This document shows positions 8,779 to 16,793 of a stretch of 64,000 bases of DNA, one piece after another (positions within the stretch are counted from its first letter, which is position 1; every line of letters starts with the position of its first letter). Below the pieces are notes generated by a model. That model made no database searches. It was given only the letters and a program-made list of their open reading frames with translations, and was not told the DNA's origin. Made by a program: the position numbers and the translations under genes. This DNA is from Sphingomonas dokdonensis. GTDB lineage: Bacteria > Pseudomonadota > Alphaproteobacteria > Sphingomonadales > Sphingomonadaceae. Location of the stretch: positions 434,001 to 498,000 of the forward strand of contig NZ_NBBI01000001.1 of the NCBI RefSeq assembly GCF_002197685.1. The letters run 5' to 3'.

Positions 8779-9309
8779 TTAGTGCGCCGGTGAAGCGCGA
8801 TTAATCGGGTGAATCAACGGCCATGGTGTGCCCCCGGCAAACGGCAGCAGGCAGGTCAGCGCGCATTCGCCGCTTAGCTGGCGCAGCAGCCAGCCGGGTC
8901 GTGACGGGCAGGGATCATCCGTCGACATGCCAAGACCCGTCCCGTCGGTGATGAAACCTATCCGGGGTGGCGTGCAGGTTGGCGACCATTTGCTTGCCAG
9001 GTGATCGATAAGCGCGGCGGATATTTCCTCTATGTCTCGTGTCCAGGCGGCGGTGGCAGGATCGGCACCGTACGAGGCAAGCAGACCTCGGTCGGCCGCA
9101 TATTGCGCGTTCCAGAGCGATAGGCGCGGCCGTTCCGCGCGATACCGCGAAACTTGGATCAGGGTCGCCTGTGTTAGGGCCATCAGATCGCGGCAATCCT
9201 CTACGATGATGCGCACGCGCTGCCTCATCGCTTCCAAGATCGGCGGTGCTGCAACGATGCTACGGCCTGCATAGGGCTGGGCGTTAGCGAACTGCGAACG
9301 AGCGATCAT
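8779..9309 (-). CDS. Hypothetical protein
   Basis: A 176-residue open frame that I do not recognise. The central part (about 28-110) looks like a helical globular domain (MRQRVRIIVEDCRDLMALTQ, then EEISAALIDHLASKW). The C-terminal part is richer in Cys, Pro and Gly (CPSRPGWLLRQLSGECALTC). There is no signal peptide or membrane helix. ATG 9309 has only a weak ribosome binding site, and Met28 is an alternative start. It sits alone between the FixL-like promoter region and the GAF gene, reading the same way as both. It could be a real lineage-specific gene; coding status is moderately supported. Confidence 0.5.
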   Translation of the reverse strand: MIARSQFANAQPYAGRSIVAAPPILEAMRQRVRIIVEDCRDLMALTQATLIQVSRYRAERPRLSLWNAQYAADRGLLASYGADPATAAWTRDIEEISAALIDHLASKWSPTCTPPRIGFITDGTGLGMSTDDPCPSRPGWLLRQLSGECALTCLLPFAGGTPWPLIHPINRASPAH

Positions 9310-9646
9310 GACCGGGCAAATCGGTTAGTGGTGCAGTATGTCGCGCAGCGATGGGAGAATACGGTGTCGGCAGCCGGAATGGGCGCCGTTCGCGCGGGTC
9401 CAACCTCGATCAGCATCTTATTCGGCGACATTATCAGAGTTCCTCCTGGGCAGAGGTGCTTGCACCTTTTGGAGGCAAACCCTGGATCACATTAGATTAA
9501 CGGCACTAAACCTTGGCTCTAGGTAGTTCACCTAAGTGGTTGGGGAGATTGCCGCATTAACTCAATCGTCTGCAATCGAGACACGGACGCGGCGCGGTGT
9601 CCACGACTTGACGGAGGCGTGCTACAATGGTGCTTGAAACGCTTGG
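9310..9646. other. Intergenic region with nested hairpin
   Basis: I see no credible gene in these 337 bases. A nested inverted repeat is visible: AGGTGC (9454-9459) and GCACCT (9462-9467), bracketed by CCTCC upstream and GGAGG downstream. The inner arms have only two bases between them. This may be a weak structure downstream of the GAF gene on the minus strand. Nothing else was recognised. Confidence 0.35.
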
Positions 9647-10324
9647 CTACTTGCCGCGTCGACGCTCTCTGTCTTCCTGCCGCTCCAGGCGGCGGAGCAT
9701 GGCGTCCAGATCGGTGACCAGGCTTTCGTCCCCACTGCGGATCAGGTCTTCGATCTGACTGCCGATCGTATCCAGTGCGGTGGTACGGTCGACCGGGCTG
9801 AGCTGGTGGTGCGTGATGATGCGGGTCGCCTCGCTCGCCAGTGCGCGAAGCCGGGCATATTCTTCTTCGCTGACATGCGCGCGGGGATCGACGCCGATGA
9901 CGCATAGGGCACCAAGCGCCCGACCGTTAGCGTCCAGCAGCGGGCAGCCCAGGTAGAAGCGGACGTGAGTCGGTCCGGTGACCATTGGGTTGTCGCGAAA
10001 ACGCGGGTCGTACCTCGCATCGAGCACCGTGAGTATTTCATCGGCCTGTTTGATCGCGTAGTCGCAAAACGAGACCTCTCGCGCAGTTTCCGTAACGTCC
10101 AGGCCATGGCCGGCAGGAAACCATTGCCGATCGCGATCAATGATGGAGACGGCCGCCATGGGCACGCAGAAGTATTGTGCTGCCTCTTCAACAAGTTGCT
10201 GCAATGCCGGATTGTCCGCCATCGACAGGACGCCCGACGCGTAAACAGCGGCTTGTCGGACGACTTCCTGTCGTCCAAGCGCTTCGCTTTGCGCTGGAGT
10301 GCCCTCGTTCAGCTTGTCGTCCAT
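9647..10324 (-). CDS. GAF domain-containing protein
   Basis: A 225-residue soluble protein with one GAF domain (about residues 20-165), recognised by VSIIDRDRQWFPAGHGL, REVSFCDYAIKQ, RFYLGCPLLDANGRALGALCVIG and the usual spacing between them. This subclass is common as a stand-alone sensor or attached to kinases and cyclases. Here it ends in a charged helix (LRRLERQEDRERRRGK) without an output domain. I chose ATG 10324 because GGAAAG precedes it at good distance; an ATG at 10381 is in frame but lacks a binding site. Ligand and partner are unknown. It follows no regulator gene directly. Confidence 0.8.
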   Translation of the reverse strand: MDDKLNEGTPAQSEALGRQEVVRQAAVYASGVLSMADNPALQQLVEEAAQYFCVPMAAVSIIDRDRQWFPAGHGLDVTETAREVSFCDYAIKQADEILTVLDARYDPRFRDNPMVTGPTHVRFYLGCPLLDANGRALGALCVIGVDPRAHVSEEEYARLRALASEATRIITHHQLSPVDRTTALDTIGSQIEDLIRSGDESLVTDLDAMLRRLERQEDRERRRGK

Positions 10325-10381
10325 CGTCGACTTTCCGGCATTTGCTTCGGACCTGCATTCCGCGACAGGATCATGCAACAT

Positions 10382-10866
10382 GATGGTAACGACACCTGTG
10401 ACATCATTGACGGTGCGCTTCTATGCTGCCTGTGCGGTACCCGCCATATGAGATAACCGCAATTTCGGTGTAAGCCATTCCGTAATGGTGCGGACGAGCC
10501 GGGTGAGAAATGGGCCAAGATCTGGTGCTACCGTTGGCCATGGCCTGCCGACCACCGGCCTTGTTTGCGTCTATTTCTGGGGTCAAACGTGATGTATTCG
10601 GCCTCAAATGAGAGGCGCGTGGCCTGTGTCGGCGCACCATGCGCGTTTGAGCCAGCTTGTGCTTGCAGATCGGGGTGAGGGGCGCGATAACCGCGGTGGG
10701 TGCCCGATCCCGCGTCTGATTGGGCAGGTCGTGCGTTGGTCGGGCCGCCAGCGCTGGAGAACCGTGCCCTGATGATTCGACATTGCTTGTTCCGTGCAAA
10801 GGCCAGCGGGACGCCGGAACAAGACCAGATCATTGAACGCGACCGGTTCATGCCGGGGAGCGCGGC
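10382..10866. other. Intergenic region upstream of the mrp operon
   Basis: These 485 bases have open frames on both strands, but none has a recognisable protein sequence or a ribosome binding site, so I call it non-coding. It must hold the divergent promoters for the GAF gene and the mrp operon. The only clear structure is the 9-base inverted repeat at 10786-10823, listed separately. Confidence 0.5.
10786..10823. promoter_or_regulatory. Inverted repeat CTTGTTCCG-N20-CGGAACAAG before mrpA
   Basis: Nine-base perfect arms at 10786-10794 and 10815-10823 flank 20 bases. The element ends 43 bases before the TTG start of mrpA. It could fold as a leader hairpin in the mrp mRNA or be a two-half-site operator. 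The right arm contains GGAAC, which resembles an alphaproteobacterial general-stress -35 element, but I see no matching -10 at the right distance. Confidence 0.4.
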
Positions 10867-13719
10867 TTGCATCTGATCCTGCTGGCATTGCTGCCGTTCT
10901 TGGGTGCCGGCTGGCTGGCGCTGTCGCCGCGCGCAAGCCGTGATGTGCACGCCGGCATCGCGGTGGCGCATGTGGTCGCTGCGCTTGGCCTGCTCATCTT
11001 TATCGCGCCGGGCGTGCTCGGGGGTGCGCCGGATGCGCTGCGCCTTCCTTGGGTGCCTGCGCTCGGCCTCGATCTCAGCCTGCGCCTCGATGGGCTTGGC
11101 CTGCTATTCGCTGCGCTGATCCTCGGCATCGGGCTGCTGATCGTGATCTACGCGCGCTTCTATCTTTCGCCGCGTGACCCGATGGGCAAGTTCCTGTCGC
11201 TGCTGCTGCTGTTCCAGGGCGCGATGCTGGGCATCTCGCTATCGGGCAACATCCTGCTGCTGCTCGTCTTTTGGGAGCTGACCAGCCTTTCCTCCTTTCT
11301 GCTGATCGGTTTCCGCAGCGATACGGCCGACGGGCGACAGGGAGCTCGCATGGCGTTGGCCGTAACTGGGGGCGGGGGACTCGCGCTGATCGGCGGGCTG
11401 CTGATGCTGGGGCACATCGCCGGCTCCTATGAGTTGGCGGACGTGCTGCTGCGCGGCGACATCGTGCGAGCCTCGCCGCTCTATCCGGCGGCATTGCTGC
11501 TGATCCTGCTGGGCTGCTTCACGAAATCGGCGCAGTTCCCGTTCCACTTCTGGTTGCCGCACGCGATGGCGGCGCCGACGCCGGTGAGCGCCTATCTCCA
11601 TTCGGCCACCATGGTGAAGGCCGGGGTGTTCCTGCTCGCGCGGCTGTGGCCGGTGCTGTCGGGTAGCGACTGGTGGTTCTATCTGGTGGGCACGACCGGG
11701 CTCGTCACCATGGTGGTCGGCGCGGCGATCGCCTTGTTCAAAAATGATCTGAAGGCGATCCTGGCCTATTCGACGGTAAGCCAGCTTGGCCTCATGACCA
11801 TGCTTTTCGGCTTCGGCACGCCGGCCGCGGCGCTGGCCGGCATCTTTCACCTGCTCAACCATTCGCTCTTCAAGGCCGCGCTGTTCATGAACGCCGGCAT
11901 CGTGGATCACGAGGCAGGCACGCGCGACATTCGCCTGTTGGGCGGCCTTGCGCGGTTGATGCCGATCACAACGGCGCTGGGCACGATCGCGGCTGCCTCC
12001 ATGGCGGGTCTGCCGCCATTCGGCGGTTTCCTTTCCAAGGAAATGATGCTCGAGGAGACGGTGCATACGGCGTGGTTGGGCACGCATTGGTTCGTGCCGG
12101 CCCTGGCGGTCATCGGCGCTGCGCTCTCCGTCGGCTATTCCTTGCGCTTCATCGTGCATCTGTATTTCGGCCCGCGGCGTGACAGCTATCCGGCCGCGCC
12201 GCATGACCCGCCGCTCGGGCTATGGGCGCCCTCGGCGGTGCTGGTCGCGCTGACGCTGCTGGTCGGGCTGTTTCCGGCGGTGCTCACCGGCTGGCTGGTC
12301 GTGCCGGCGGCAGCCGATATCACCGGCGGTACGGCATCGGGCTTTCACCCTGCGCTTTGGCATGGTGTGACCCCTGCGCTGGTGATGAGCGTGACCGCGG
12401 TGGCTGCCGGCGTCGTCCTGCTATGGCGATATGCGCCGCTGCTGCGCGCGTGGGCTGCGCTGCCGTTGTTCGAAGCAAAGCCAGTGTTTCAGGCCGGCAT
12501 CGAGCGCCTGGTGCGGGCCGCACGATGGCTGAGCGACACCGTCCACGACGGCTCGCTGCAACGCCAACTGGCGCTGCTGTTCCTGCTTGCGGTCGCGATC
12601 GGCGTGGAGGGAATCTGGTACGGCGGATATTCGGCCGGGACGCGCGAATTGCTGCCGGCGCCGCCGATCGCGATCATCGCCTGGAGCCTGTTGATGGCGG
12701 CGACGGCGGCGGTCGCGTTGGTTCCCCGCCAACGCTTCGTCACGCTGATCTACATCAGCGTGATCGGGTTGGTCGTGTCGCTGGCGTTTATTCACTTGTC
12801 GGCGCCCGATCTCGCCCTGACGCAGATCTCGGTAGAAACGGTCACCATTTTATTGTTGCTGCTCGCGCTCAATCTCTTGCCCAAGCAGCCGGTGCAGCTT
12901 TCCAGCAATCCCGAACGGGTTCGCAATCTGGTGCTGGGCGTTGCGGGTGGTGTCACCAGCGGCTTGGCTGCCTGGGCGGTGATGACCCGCGAGCCGCGCA
13001 ACCCGATCTCCTCCTTTCACTGGGCAAACAGCTATTCGGGCGGTGGTGGCACCAACGTCGTGAACGTGACATTGGTGGATTTTCGCGCCTTTGACACCTT
13101 TGGCGAGATCATCGTCCTTGGCATCGCCGCGCTCACCATCTTTGCGCTGCTGCAACCGGCCGCGCGCGGCGTATCGGGGCAGCGGCTGCGCGCGTGGATC
13201 GCCGATCTGCCGCGCTCGCCGGAGCGCCACCCGATGATGTTCGCGGTTGCCGCGCGGCTTCTGCTGCCGCTGGCGCTGATGGTAGGGCTTTATGTCTTCC
13301 TGCGCGGCCACAATGCGCCGGGCGGCGGCTTCATCGCGGGGCTGATCGTCTCCATCGCGCTGCTGATGCAATATATGGCATCGGGATTCGAGTGGGCGGA
13401 TCAGCGGCGACAGATCGACGAACATGCCCTGATCGGCTTTGGCGTCATCATCGCGGCGCTGACCGGGGTCGGCTCGCTGGTTTTCGGTGCGCCCTTGTTC
13501 ACCAGCGCCTTTGGCTATGTCAGCTGGCCGATCGTCGGCAAGTTCGAGCTGGCGACCGCGATGCTGTTCGACATCGGGGTCGCGCTGGCCGTGATCGGCG
13601 CGGTGATGCTGGCGCTGGCCGAGCTCAGCCATATCGCGCAGCGGGCGCAGAAGGAGCCGGTCGAGGACGATGGCCCGATGGATATCGACCCTGCGAAATT
13701 GCGGGGCGCGCGTCCATGA
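10867..13719 (+). CDS. mrpA: Monovalent cation/proton antiporter, fused subunits A and B
   Basis: A 950-residue polytopic membrane protein, the large subunit of a Mrp/Pha-type sodium or potassium/proton antiporter related to complex I. Residues about 1-480 hold the NuoL-like proton-translocating domain (FWELTSLSSFLLIGF, FPFHFWLPHAMAAPTPVSAYLHSA split over 224-247, LNHSLFKAALFMNAGIVDHE). A middle region precedes the MrpB domain fused at the C-terminus, about 790-930 (LRGHNAPGGGFIAGL). This fusion is the PhaAB arrangement of alphaproteobacteria. The start is TTG 10867 after a GGGGAG motif. It is first of six overlapping genes and ends in an ATGA overlap with mrpC. Confidence 0.93.
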   Translation: MHLILLALLPFLGAGWLALSPRASRDVHAGIAVAHVVAALGLLIFIAPGVLGGAPDALRLPWVPALGLDLSLRLDGLGLLFAALILGIGLLIVIYARFYLSPRDPMGKFLSLLLLFQGAMLGISLSGNILLLLVFWELTSLSSFLLIGFRSDTADGRQGARMALAVTGGGGLALIGGLLMLGHIAGSYELADVLLRGDIVRASPLYPAALLLILLGCFTKSAQFPFHFWLPHAMAAPTPVSAYLHSATMVKAGVFLLARLWPVLSGSDWWFYLVGTTGLVTMVVGAAIALFKNDLKAILAYSTVSQLGLMTMLFGFGTPAAALAGIFHLLNHSLFKAALFMNAGIVDHEAGTRDIRLLGGLARLMPITTALGTIAAASMAGLPPFGGFLSKEMMLEETVHTAWLGTHWFVPALAVIGAALSVGYSLRFIVHLYFGPRRDSYPAAPHDPPLGLWAPSAVLVALTLLVGLFPAVLTGWLVVPAAADITGGTASGFHPALWHGVTPALVMSVTAVAAGVVLLWRYAPLLRAWAALPLFEAKPVFQAGIERLVRAARWLSDTVHDGSLQRQLALLFLLAVAIGVEGIWYGGYSAGTRELLPAPPIAIIAWSLLMAATAAVALVPRQRFVTLIYISVIGLVVSLAFIHLSAPDLALTQISVETVTILLLLLALNLLPKQPVQLSSNPERVRNLVLGVAGGVTSGLAAWAVMTREPRNPISSFHWANSYSGGGGTNVVNVTLVDFRAFDTFGEIIVLGIAALTIFALLQPAARGVSGQRLRAWIADLPRSPERHPMMFAVAARLLLPLALMVGLYVFLRGHNAPGGGFIAGLIVSIALLMQYMASGFEWADQRRQIDEHALIGFGVIIAALTGVGSLVFGAPLFTSAFGYVSWPIVGKFELATAMLFDIGVALAVIGAVMLALAELSHIAQRAQKEPVEDDGPMDIDPAKLRGARP

Positions 13720-14078
13720 GCATTGAATTTCTTGTCGCGACCGCAATCGGTGCGCTGACGGCCGGCGGCATCTACCTGTGCCTGCGCGCTCGCACCTTTC
13801 CGGTGGTGCTTGGCCTCGCCATGCTGTCCTATGCGATCAACCTGTTCCTGTTCGCCATGGGTCGGCTCGTGGTGGGTAAGCCGCCGATCTACGCCAAGGG
13901 CGTGGCCGTCTATACCGATCCGCTGCCGCAGGCGCTGGTGCTCACGGCCATCGTCATCTCGTTCGGCATGACCGCGCTGGCACTCGTGCTCGCGCTGCGC
14001 ACCTTCCTGGAAACGGGGACCGATCAGGTCGACGGCACGCCTGATCCCGATCTCCTCGATCGGGAGAACCGCACATGA
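13716..14078 (+). CDS. mrpC: Cation/proton antiporter subunit C
   Basis: A 120-residue protein homologous to NuoK/MrpC with three membrane helices (about 4-22, 30-50, 72-96). The start is ATG 13716, overlapping mrpA by four bases; the open frame extends far upstream inside mrpA but only this part is coding. Conserved features are GLAMLSYAINLFLFAMG and DPLPQALVLTAIVISFGMTA. It ends in an ATGA overlap with mrpD. It works as part of the membrane-embedded antiporter complex. Confidence 0.93.
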   Translation: MSIEFLVATAIGALTAGGIYLCLRARTFPVVLGLAMLSYAINLFLFAMGRLVVGKPPIYAKGVAVYTDPLPQALVLTAIVISFGMTALALVLALRTFLETGTDQVDGTPDPDLLDRENRT

Positions 14079-15589
14079 GCGCGCTGATCGCTGCGCCGGT
14101 GCTGCTGCCTGCCTTTGCCGCTACCCTCTCGCTACTGTTCCGGCGTCGGCGCCGGTGGATCGGGGCTGGCGTGTCGATCGGCGCGACCGCGCTGCTGCTC
14201 GCGATCGACCTCGTGCTGCTGGGGCAGGCGGCGACCGGCGAGATCGGAATCTATGCGCTTGGCGACTGGCCAGCGCCGTTCGGCATCGTGCTGGTGCTCG
14301 ATCGGCTGGCGGCGATGATGCTCGTGCTCACCGCGGCGCTGGCGCTGGCGGTGAGTATTCATGCGACGTTGACCAGCCTCGACCGGCGCGGTTGGCATTT
14401 CCACCCGTTGTTTCAGTTTCAGCTGCTCGGGCTGAACGGCGCGTTCCTGACCGGCGATCTGTTCAACCTGTTCGTCTTTTTCGAGGTGCTGCTGATCGCG
14501 TCTTACGGCTTGCTGCTGCACGGGCAGGGGGCGCGGCGGCTGACGGCAGGCGTGCAATATGTAATCGTGAACCTTGTCGGCTCCACGCTGTTCCTGATCG
14601 CGCTGGGGCTGCTCTACGGCGTGACCGGCACGCTCAACATGGCCGACATGGCGGTGCGCGCAAGCGCCCTGCCGATTGGCGATCAAGGGCTGTTCCGCGC
14701 CGGCGGCCTGCTGCTCACCGCGGTGTTCGCGCTGAAAGCCGCCTTGTTGCCGCTGCACCTCTGGTTGCCGCGCGCTTACAGCGGCACCGCGCCTGCGGTC
14801 GCGGCGCTGTTTGCGATCATGACAAAGGTGGGCGCTTATGCGATCATCCGCACCGGCCCGCTGATCTTTGCGGGTGCGGCCGGCCGCTACATGATCCCGG
14901 CGGCGCTTGGCACGATGATCCTCGGCTTTGCCGGCTTCCTCGCCGCGCGCCACTTGCGCGTGATGACCGCCTTCGGCCTGATCGGCTCTACCGCAATCCT
15001 TCTCGTTGCCGTGGCGGTGTTCCAGGAAAGGGCGATGGCGGCGGCGCTATATTATCTGCCGCATACCACGCTTGCCGCGGCCTTCCTGTTCCTGGTCACC
15101 GACCTTCTGATTCGCTGGCGCGGCACGGAAGGTGACGCGATCGTCGTCACGCCGGGCTATCGCGGCCAGCAGGTGCTGGCGGCATTGTTCTTCGCCGGCG
15201 GGATCGCGCTGGCGGGGCTGCCGCCGCTGTCCGGTTTTATCGGCAAGCTGTTGATCCTGCAGGCGACGCTCTCGTCGTCGTGGTGGCCGGCGATCTGGGC
15301 CGCGATCCTGATCACCAGCCTTGTTGCGGTGATCGGCTTCGCGCGGGCCGGCAGCACCTTGTTTTGGAAGAGCAGCGGCGATGCGCCACCGTCGCCAGGC
15401 ACGAGTGGCGCACGGGCCTTACCGCTTAAGGAGGCCGCGCCGGCTGGTTTTCTGCTGGCGCTCATGGTGCTGCTGACCGTCGCGGCGGGGCCGGTGACCG
15501 CCTATATGGAGGCAGCGAGCCACCAGATTTTCGACGTGGCCGATTATGCGCGCGCGGTGCTGCCGCCAGCGAGCGGGGTGGGCTCATGA
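14075..15589 (+). CDS. mrpD: Cation/proton antiporter subunit D
   Basis: A 504-residue NuoN/NuoM-like proton-translocating subunit with about 14 membrane helices. Typical motifs are LTGDLFNLFVFFEVLLIASYGLL (read across 124-146), AALLPLHLWLPRAYSGTAP and ALAGLPPLSGFIGKLLILQ. Length agrees with MrpD/PhaD. The gene overlaps both neighbours by four bases, so translation is probably coupled through the operon. Confidence 0.93.
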   Translation: MSALIAAPVLLPAFAATLSLLFRRRRRWIGAGVSIGATALLLAIDLVLLGQAATGEIGIYALGDWPAPFGIVLVLDRLAAMMLVLTAALALAVSIHATLTSLDRRGWHFHPLFQFQLLGLNGAFLTGDLFNLFVFFEVLLIASYGLLLHGQGARRLTAGVQYVIVNLVGSTLFLIALGLLYGVTGTLNMADMAVRASALPIGDQGLFRAGGLLLTAVFALKAALLPLHLWLPRAYSGTAPAVAALFAIMTKVGAYAIIRTGPLIFAGAAGRYMIPAALGTMILGFAGFLAARHLRVMTAFGLIGSTAILLVAVAVFQERAMAAALYYLPHTTLAAAFLFLVTDLLIRWRGTEGDAIVVTPGYRGQQVLAALFFAGGIALAGLPPLSGFIGKLLILQATLSSSWWPAIWAAILITSLVAVIGFARAGSTLFWKSSGDAPPSPGTSGARALPLKEAAPAGFLLALMVLLTVAAGPVTAYMEAASHQIFDVADYARAVLPPASGVGS

Positions 15590-16074
15590 AGCGCCTGTTG
15601 CCGCACCCCGGCCTCACCGCCATGCTGCTGCTCATCTGGATGCTGATGCTGAATTCGTTCAGCATGGGCGGCCTGCTGCTTGGCGCTTTCTTTGCGGTGC
15701 TTATCCCTGTCTATACCGCGGCTTTCTGGCCCGACCGCCCGGCGATGCGGTGGGAGCTGCCGCTGCTCCGGTTCGTGCTGTTGGTGATCCGCGACATCAT
15801 CGTCGCAAACTTCCACGTTGCGCGCCTGATCCTGTTTCGCCGCAATCGTGATCTGCGGCCCGGGTGGCTCGCCATTCCGCTCGAGCTGCATTCCGCCGAG
15901 GCGATCACCCTACTGGCCGGCACGATCAGCCTCACGCCGGGTACCGTTTCGGTCGACATATCGACCGACGGGCGCCACCTTCTGGTTCACGCGCTGGATG
16001 TGGCCGACGTCAATGCGGAGATCGCGCACATCAAGGCACGCTATGAGCGTCGGCTGCTGGAGATTTTCCGGTGA
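15586..16074 (+). CDS. mrpE: Cation/proton antiporter subunit E
   Basis: A 162-residue MrpE/PhaE-family protein. Two or three membrane helices in the first 80 residues are followed by the family's soluble domain with LRPGWLAIPLELHSAEAIT and LTPGTVSVDISTDGRHLLVHALDV. The start is ATG 15586, overlapping mrpD by four bases; the end overlaps mrpF by four bases. Confidence 0.92.
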   Translation: MKRLLPHPGLTAMLLLIWMLMLNSFSMGGLLLGAFFAVLIPVYTAAFWPDRPAMRWELPLLRFVLLVIRDIIVANFHVARLILFRRNRDLRPGWLAIPLELHSAEAITLLAGTISLTPGTVSVDISTDGRHLLVHALDVADVNAEIAHIKARYERRLLEIFR

Positions 16075-16340
16075 TCGCCGCCGCCCTCATTATCGCCATG
16101 GGGTGCATCGCGCTTGCCATGCTGCTCAACCTGTTCCGCCTGTTCCGCGGGCCGACCCCGGCAGACCGGATTCTGGCGCTGGATACCCTCGTCATCAACT
16201 CGATCGCTTTCATTATCCTGATCGGCATTCAGCAGACGACGACCACCTATTTCGAGGCCGCGCTGCTGCTGGCGATGGTCGGGTTCGTCGGCACGGCGGC
16301 CTATTGCAAGTTCCTCCTGCGTGGGGACGTGGTGGAATGA
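16071..16340 (+). CDS. mrpF: Cation/proton antiporter subunit F
   Basis: An 89-residue MrpF/PhaF protein with three membrane helices and the family motif RGPTPADRILALDTLVIN. The start is GTG 16071, overlapping the stop of mrpE; the gene ends in an ATGA overlap with mrpG. Length is normal for the family. Confidence 0.92.
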   Translation: MIAAALIIAMGCIALAMLLNLFRLFRGPTPADRILALDTLVINSIAFIILIGIQQTTTTYFEAALLLAMVGFVGTAAYCKFLLRGDVVE

Positions 16341-16783
16341 CTGTCACCGTGATCGCCGATGCCGTAATCGCCGGGCTGCTCCTGCTGGGTGGCGGCTTCG
16401 CGCTGATCGGCAGCTGGGGGCTCGCGAAGCTGCCGTCGCTGATGAGCCGGCTGCACGGCCCGACCAAGGCGACCACGCTGGGCGTCGGCAGCTGCCTTGT
16501 CGCCTCGGTGGTCTATTTCCCGGTCCATGGCGGGGTATGGACCGCGCATGAGCTGCTGATCACTCTATTTCTGTTCATCACCGCGCCGATATCCGCCAAT
16601 CTGATCGCAAAGGCGTATCTTCATGGCTGCCACACGGCGCCGGGCGAGCAGTCGATGATGGCGGAGGGCATGCCGGACGCAGCCGAGAACGGCGCCGATT
16701 GGGCGACGTTCGGCTATGATGACGCGGAGGAGGATCCGCTCTCGGTGCCAACCGGCGCGGGCGGCAAGGATCCGAGCGCCTGA
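16337..16783 (+). CDS. mrpG: Cation/proton antiporter subunit G
   Basis: A 148-residue MrpG/PhaG subunit. Three membrane helices lie in the first 95 residues, with the family motif GLAKLPSLMSRLHGPTKATT and ITAPISANLIAKAYLHG. The C-terminal extension of about 45 residues is acidic (DDAEEDPLS) and cytoplasmic. I chose ATG 16337, which overlaps mrpF by four bases; the longer open frame upstream is a shadow of mrpE and mrpF. It is the last gene of the mrp operon. The next gene is convergent, ten bases away. Confidence 0.92.
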   Translation: MTVTVIADAVIAGLLLLGGGFALIGSWGLAKLPSLMSRLHGPTKATTLGVGSCLVASVVYFPVHGGVWTAHELLITLFLFITAPISANLIAKAYLHGCHTAPGEQSMMAEGMPDAAENGADWATFGYDDAEEDPLSVPTGAGGKDPSA

Positions 16784-16793
16784 GCGGCCGGCG

